In this document: piece after piece, positions 7,628 to 10,314 of the stretch | How the letters are laid out: the number at the start of each line of letters is the position of its first letter | How positions within the stretch are numbered: position 1 is the stretch's first letter | Made by a program: the position numbers and the translations under genes | The notes under the pieces: generated by a model | What the model saw: the letters and a program-made list of their open reading frames with translations, nothing else | Told to the model about the DNA's origin: nothing | Database searches by the model: none | From: Ahrensia sp. | GTDB taxonomy: Bacteria; Pseudomonadota; Alphaproteobacteria; Rhizobiales; Rhizobiaceae | Length of the DNA: 10,314 nucleotides | Reading direction: 5' to 3' | Assembly (NCBI GenBank): GCA_002698425.1 | Contig: NZXU01000018.1 | Coordinates: forward strand, 1-10,314

Positions 7628-8638
7628 TCAGGCGGCGACCACTTCCTGTTCGATCGCGCCGAAGATCGAATGTCCTTCGGCATCCTTCATTTCGACGCGG
7701 ACGGTGTCGCCCGGCGCCATGAAGCGAGTCTTGGCTTCGCCATCGGCAATGGTTTCGATCATGCGGATCTCGGCGATGCAGCTATAGCCCAGGCCGCCTT
7801 CGCTAACGGGCTTGCCCGCGCCGCCATTCTCGTCCTGGTTCGAGACTGTGCCCGAACCGATGATCGTGCCTGCGCCCAGATTGCGGGTCTTCGCCGCATG
7901 GGCGACGAGATCGGCGAGGCTGAAGGTCGCATCGACCCCGGCATTGGCGCGGCCGAAGGGCTCGCCATTGTAATCGACCATCAGCGGCAGGTGGATGACG
8001 CTGCCTTTCCACGCATCGCCCAGCTCGTCGGGCGTGACCGCGACGGGGCTGAAGGCGCTGGCGGGCTTGGACTGGAAGAAGCCGAAGCCCTTGGCCAGCT
8101 CGCCCGGGATCAGGCCGCGCAGCGACACATCGTTGACCAGCATGACCAACTTGATGTGGTTGGCGGCCTCTTCGCTCGACACGCCCATGGGCACGTCGTC
8201 GGTGATGACCGCGATCTCGCCTTCCATATCGCAGCCCCACTTGGTGTCTTTCAGCGGGATGTCGTCGCGTGGGGCAAGGAAGGTGTCACTGCCGCCCTGA
8301 TACATTAGCGGGTCGTGATAGAAGCTCTCGGGTACCTCGGCGCCGCGCGCTTTGCGCACCAGTTCGACGTGGTTGATGTAGGCCGATCCATCGGCCCACT
8401 GGTAGGCACGCGGCAGCGGTGAATGCGCCTCGCGCTCGTGGAAACGCTCGCAGGGCACCGCCTGGTGTTCGACATCGGTATAGAGCGCCTCAAGCTTGGG
8501 CGCGATCTCGTCCCAATTGTCGAGCGCGGCCTGCAGCGTCGGCGCGATGTTGTCGGCGGCGCAATAGCGGGTGAGGTCCTTGGAGACGACGACGAGCTTA
8601 CCGTCGCGCGTGCCGTCCTTGAGTGTTGCGAGCTTCAT
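7628..8638 (-). CDS. Fumarylacetoacetate hydrolase family protein
   Basis: The 336-residue protein carries the FAH metal site: the D-x-E-x-E stretch CDMEGEIAVI (136-145, Glu139 and Glu141), Asp170 in VNDVSLRG and probably Asp109 in FYHDPLMYQGG. It also has SKPASAFSPVAVTPDEL (190-206) and GTIIGSGTVSNQDENGG (257-273), a hallmark of carbon-carbon bond hydrolases of this family. With maleylacetoacetate isomerase directly upstream, the natural reading is cleavage of fumarylacetoacetate to fumarate and acetoacetate, the last step of tyrosine/homogentisate breakdown. Fumarylpyruvate hydrolysis (gentisate pathway) is the main alternative. It is shorter than the roughly 420-residue animal enzyme but a common bacterial length. 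The start at 8638 has AGAGGA about 10 nt upstream inside the end of the isomerase gene; the gap to that gene is 5 nt. A longer frame to 8797 would lie in the isomerase and is rejected. Confidence 0.9.
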   Translation of the reverse strand: MKLATLKDGTRDGKLVVVSKDLTRYCAADNIAPTLQAALDNWDEIAPKLEALYTDVEHQAVPCERFHEREAHSPLPRAYQWADGSAYINHVELVRKARGAEVPESFYHDPLMYQGGSDTFLAPRDDIPLKDTKWGCDMEGEIAVITDDVPMGVSSEEAANHIKLVMLVNDVSLRGLIPGELAKGFGFFQSKPASAFSPVAVTPDELGDAWKGSVIHLPLMVDYNGEPFGRANAGVDATFSLADLVAHAAKTRNLGAGTIIGSGTVSNQDENGGAGKPVSEGGLGYSCIAEIRMIETIADGEAKTRFMAPGDTVRVEMKDAEGHSIFGAIEQEVVAA

Positions 8639-8643
8639 GGGTG

Positions 8644-9288
8644 TCAGGTCCTCTCGGGATTGTCGGGTTGGTTGTCCGGATGTGCGCGCTGGAATTCGGG
8701 CAATGCGAGGCAGGCGCTTTCGATCCGGGTGATATGCGGCTTGTCGCCGAAGTCGAAACCGAACCGCCGCGCATTGTAGACCTGCGGCAGCAGGCAAACC
8801 TCGAAGAAGCCGGGTTTGGCGAACAGGAAGTCAGCCGTGTCGAGCTGCGCCAGCCGCGCCTCGAGCGGGTCGAGCGTGCGCGCGAGCCAGTGGCGATACC
8901 ACACACCGATGTCCTCCTGCGACTTGCCGTATTCGTTGGCCAGATATTTGAGGACGGGCAGGTTCAAAGGCGCGTGCAGTTCAGTCGCGATGGCATAGGC
9001 CAGTTCGCGCGCGATGTAGCGATCCGACACGTCCCCAGACAGCAGCGGCTTGTCGGGATAGGCTTCGTCGAGCCATTCGATTTGCGCCATCGACTGGACG
9101 TAATCCTTGCCGTCGACCTCGAGCAGCGGAACCGAACCGAATGGATTGCGGCTGGTGAAGGCTGCGCCCTTTTGTTCGGACTTGAGCAGGTTCACCGGGA
9201 CGTATTCGTATTCCAGCCCCTTCAATTCCAGCGCGATGCGCAGACGATAGCTGGTCGAGCTGCGATAATATCCATGGAGCCTGATCAA
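8644..9288 (-). CDS. maiA: Maleylacetoacetate isomerase (zeta-class GST fold), TTG start
   Basis: This glutathione-dependent enzyme turns maleylacetoacetate into fumarylacetoacetate. The 214-residue protein has a thioredoxin-like N-domain with [14 protein letters not shown] (7-20), the zeta-class glutathione-site motif, and [13 protein letters not shown] (48-60). The helical C-domain includes [16 protein letters not shown] (164-179), a strong zeta signature. In the motif SS-C-S-x-R-V-R-I-A-L, the third position is Thr12 rather than Cys; bacterial members vary here, often Ala or Ser. The start is TTG at 9288: its TTGA overlaps the stop of the glutaryl-CoA dehydrogenase gene by 4 nt, and the resulting N-terminus has the family length. 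No in-frame ATG is available before the motif and no good Shine-Dalgarno is seen, so coupled translation is likely. Maleylpyruvate isomerase (gentisate pathway) is an alternative function. Confidence 0.9.
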   Translation of the reverse strand: MIRLHGYYRSSTSYRLRIALELKGLEYEYVPVNLLKSEQKGAAFTSRNPFGSVPLLEVDGKDYVQSMAQIEWLDEAYPDKPLLSGDVSDRYIARELAYAIATELHAPLNLPVLKYLANEYGKSQEDIGVWYRHWLARTLDPLEARLAQLDTADFLFAKPGFFEVCLLPQVYNARRFGFDFGDKPHITRIESACLALPEFQRAHPDNQPDNPERT

Positions 9289-10314
9289 AACGCGGCGATC
9301 CCGGTGATCGCACGCCCCAGGATCAGCGCATGGACGTCGTGCGTGCCTTCATAGGTGTTGACCGTTTCCAGGTTCACCATGTGGCGGATCACCTGATATT
9401 CTTCCGAAATGCCATTGCCGCCGTGCATGTCGCGCGACTTGCGGGCGATATCCAATGCCTTGCCGACATTGTTGCGCTTGACGATGGAGATCATCTCGGG
9501 GGCGAACTTGCCTTCATCCATCAGCCGTCCGACGCGCAAGGAGGATTGCAAGCCGAGCGAAATCTCGGTGATCATGTCGGCCAGCTTCAATTGGTAAAGC
9601 TGTTTCGACGCGAGCGGCACGCCGAACTGATGTCGGTCGAGGCCGTATTGCCGCGCGGCATACAGGCAGAATTCAGCGGCGCCCATCGCGCCCCAGCTAA
9701 TGCCGTAACGCGCGCGGTTGAGGCAGCCGAACGGCCCTTTGAGACCCTGCACTTCGGGCAGCAGGGCATCGTCGCCGACTTCCACTTCGTCCATCACGAT
9801 CATGCCGGTGGTCGAGGCGCGCAAGGACAGCTTGCCTTCGATCTTGGGTGCCGACAGCCCCTTCATACCCTTTTCGAGCACGAAGCCGCGAATGCCGCCG
9901 CCATGCGCATCGCTTTTCGCCCAGACCACGAAGACATCGGCAAAGGGCGCGTTAGAGATCCAAGTCTTCGATCCGGAGATGACATAGCCGCCATCGACCT
10001 TCTTGGCAGTGGTCTTCATCCCGCCCGGATCGCTGCCGGCGTCAGGCTCGGTCAGGCCGAAACAGCCGATAAGTTGCCCACTGGCGAGGCCAGGGAGGTA
10101 TTTCTTGCGCTGCTCTTCCGAACCATAGGCATGGATCGGATACATCACGAGGCTCGACTGCACGCTGGCCATCGAGCGATAGCCTGAGTCGACCCGTTCG
10201 ATCTCGCGTGCGATCAGGCCGTAGGCGACATAGCCTGCGCCCGCGCCGCCATATTCCTCGGGCACGGTTGCGCCCAACAGGCCAGCTTCGCCCATCATCG
10301 GGAACAGTTCGGGA
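9285..10314 (-). CDS. gcdH: Glutaryl-CoA dehydrogenase, C-terminal 342 residues (start outside window)
   Basis: This FAD enzyme oxidises and decarboxylates glutaryl-CoA to crotonyl-CoA in lysine and tryptophan breakdown. The frame stays open to the right edge (10313 is the last full codon), and family members are about 390-400 residues, so roughly 50 N-terminal residues are missing. An internal ATG at 10298 sits in [20 protein letters not shown], within a conserved helix, so it is not the true start. Diagnostic parts are [18 protein letters not shown] (with the family substrate-binding Arg), [11 protein letters not shown] for [33 protein letters not shown] and [19 protein letters not shown]. 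The last holds the catalytic Glu, 21 residues from the C-terminus. TYEGTHD with SVQSSL favours glutaryl-CoA over a generic acyl-CoA dehydrogenase. It is the first visible gene of the minus-strand operon and overlaps maiA by 4 nt. Confidence 0.94.
   Translation of the reverse strand, partial: PELFPMMGEAGLLGATVPEEYGGAGAGYVAYGLIAREIERVDSGYRSMASVQSSLVMYPIHAYGSEEQRKKYLPGLASGQLIGCFGLTEPDAGSDPGGMKTTAKKVDGGYVISGSKTWISNAPFADVFVVWAKSDAHGGGIRGFVLEKGMKGLSAPKIEGKLSLRASTTGMIVMDEVEVGDDALLPEVQGLKGPFGCLNRARYGISWGAMGAAEFCLYAARQYGLDRHQFGVPLASKQLYQLKLADMITEISLGLQSSLRVGRLMDEGKFAPEMISIVKRNNVGKALDIARKSRDMHGGNGISEEYQVIRHMVNLETVNTYEGTHDVHALILGRAITGIAAF

Overview
The window reads as an ordinary chromosomal stretch of a GC-rich alphaproteobacterium. 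The protein sequences, the tight -1/-4 nt gene overlaps and a palindromic repeat of the GTCATTCCCGC...GCGGG.GTGAC type fit Sphingomonadales, most likely an Erythrobacter-like lineage. That placement is inference from recognition of the sequences; no search was run. Almost every base is accounted for by ten protein genes (two cut by the window edges) and one tRNA. There is no sign of a prophage, insertion sequence, CRISPR array or defence system.

Layout. (1) 1-301, plus strand: the last 99 codons of an iron-sulfur type CysH sulfate-assimilation reductase. (2) 321-396, minus strand: tRNA-Thr(UGU), facing cysH. (3) 444-3659, minus strand: obg GTPase, a 124-nt gap filled by a palindromic repeat, proB (glutamate 5-kinase), and an SDR-family NAD(P)-dependent oxidoreductase whose start overlaps the proB stop by 4 nt. 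(4) 3718-4986, minus strand: a thiolase, separated from obg by a strong hairpin that buries the obg ribosome binding site. (5) 4987-5102: a divergent control region with a near-perfect palindrome resembling operators of the LiuR type. (6) 5103-7602, plus strand: enoyl-CoA hydratase, an LCAD-type acyl-CoA dehydrogenase, and a GNAT acetyltransferase overlapping the dehydrogenase stop by 1 nt. (7) 7628-10314, minus strand: glutaryl-CoA dehydrogenase (start beyond the window), maleylacetoacetate isomerase, and a fumarylacetoacetate hydrolase family protein, packed with a 4-nt overlap and a 5-nt gap.

The right two thirds form a catabolic district. Thiolase, hydratase and acyl-CoA dehydrogenase cover three of the four beta-oxidation steps. 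The neighbouring minus-strand operon joins the glutaryl-CoA step of lysine/tryptophan breakdown to the last two steps of tyrosine/homogentisate breakdown. Glutaryl-CoA dehydrogenase gives crotonyl-CoA, and the fumarylacetoacetase reaction gives fumarate and acetoacetate. Both can drain to acetyl-CoA through a hydratase and a thiolase like those next door.

I do not see an undescribed system. The points most worth checking are regulatory: the hairpin over the obg ribosome binding site, the repeat that appears to supply the proB translation start, the palindrome between the divergent beta-oxidation genes, and the acetyltransferase coupled to an acyl-CoA dehydrogenase.
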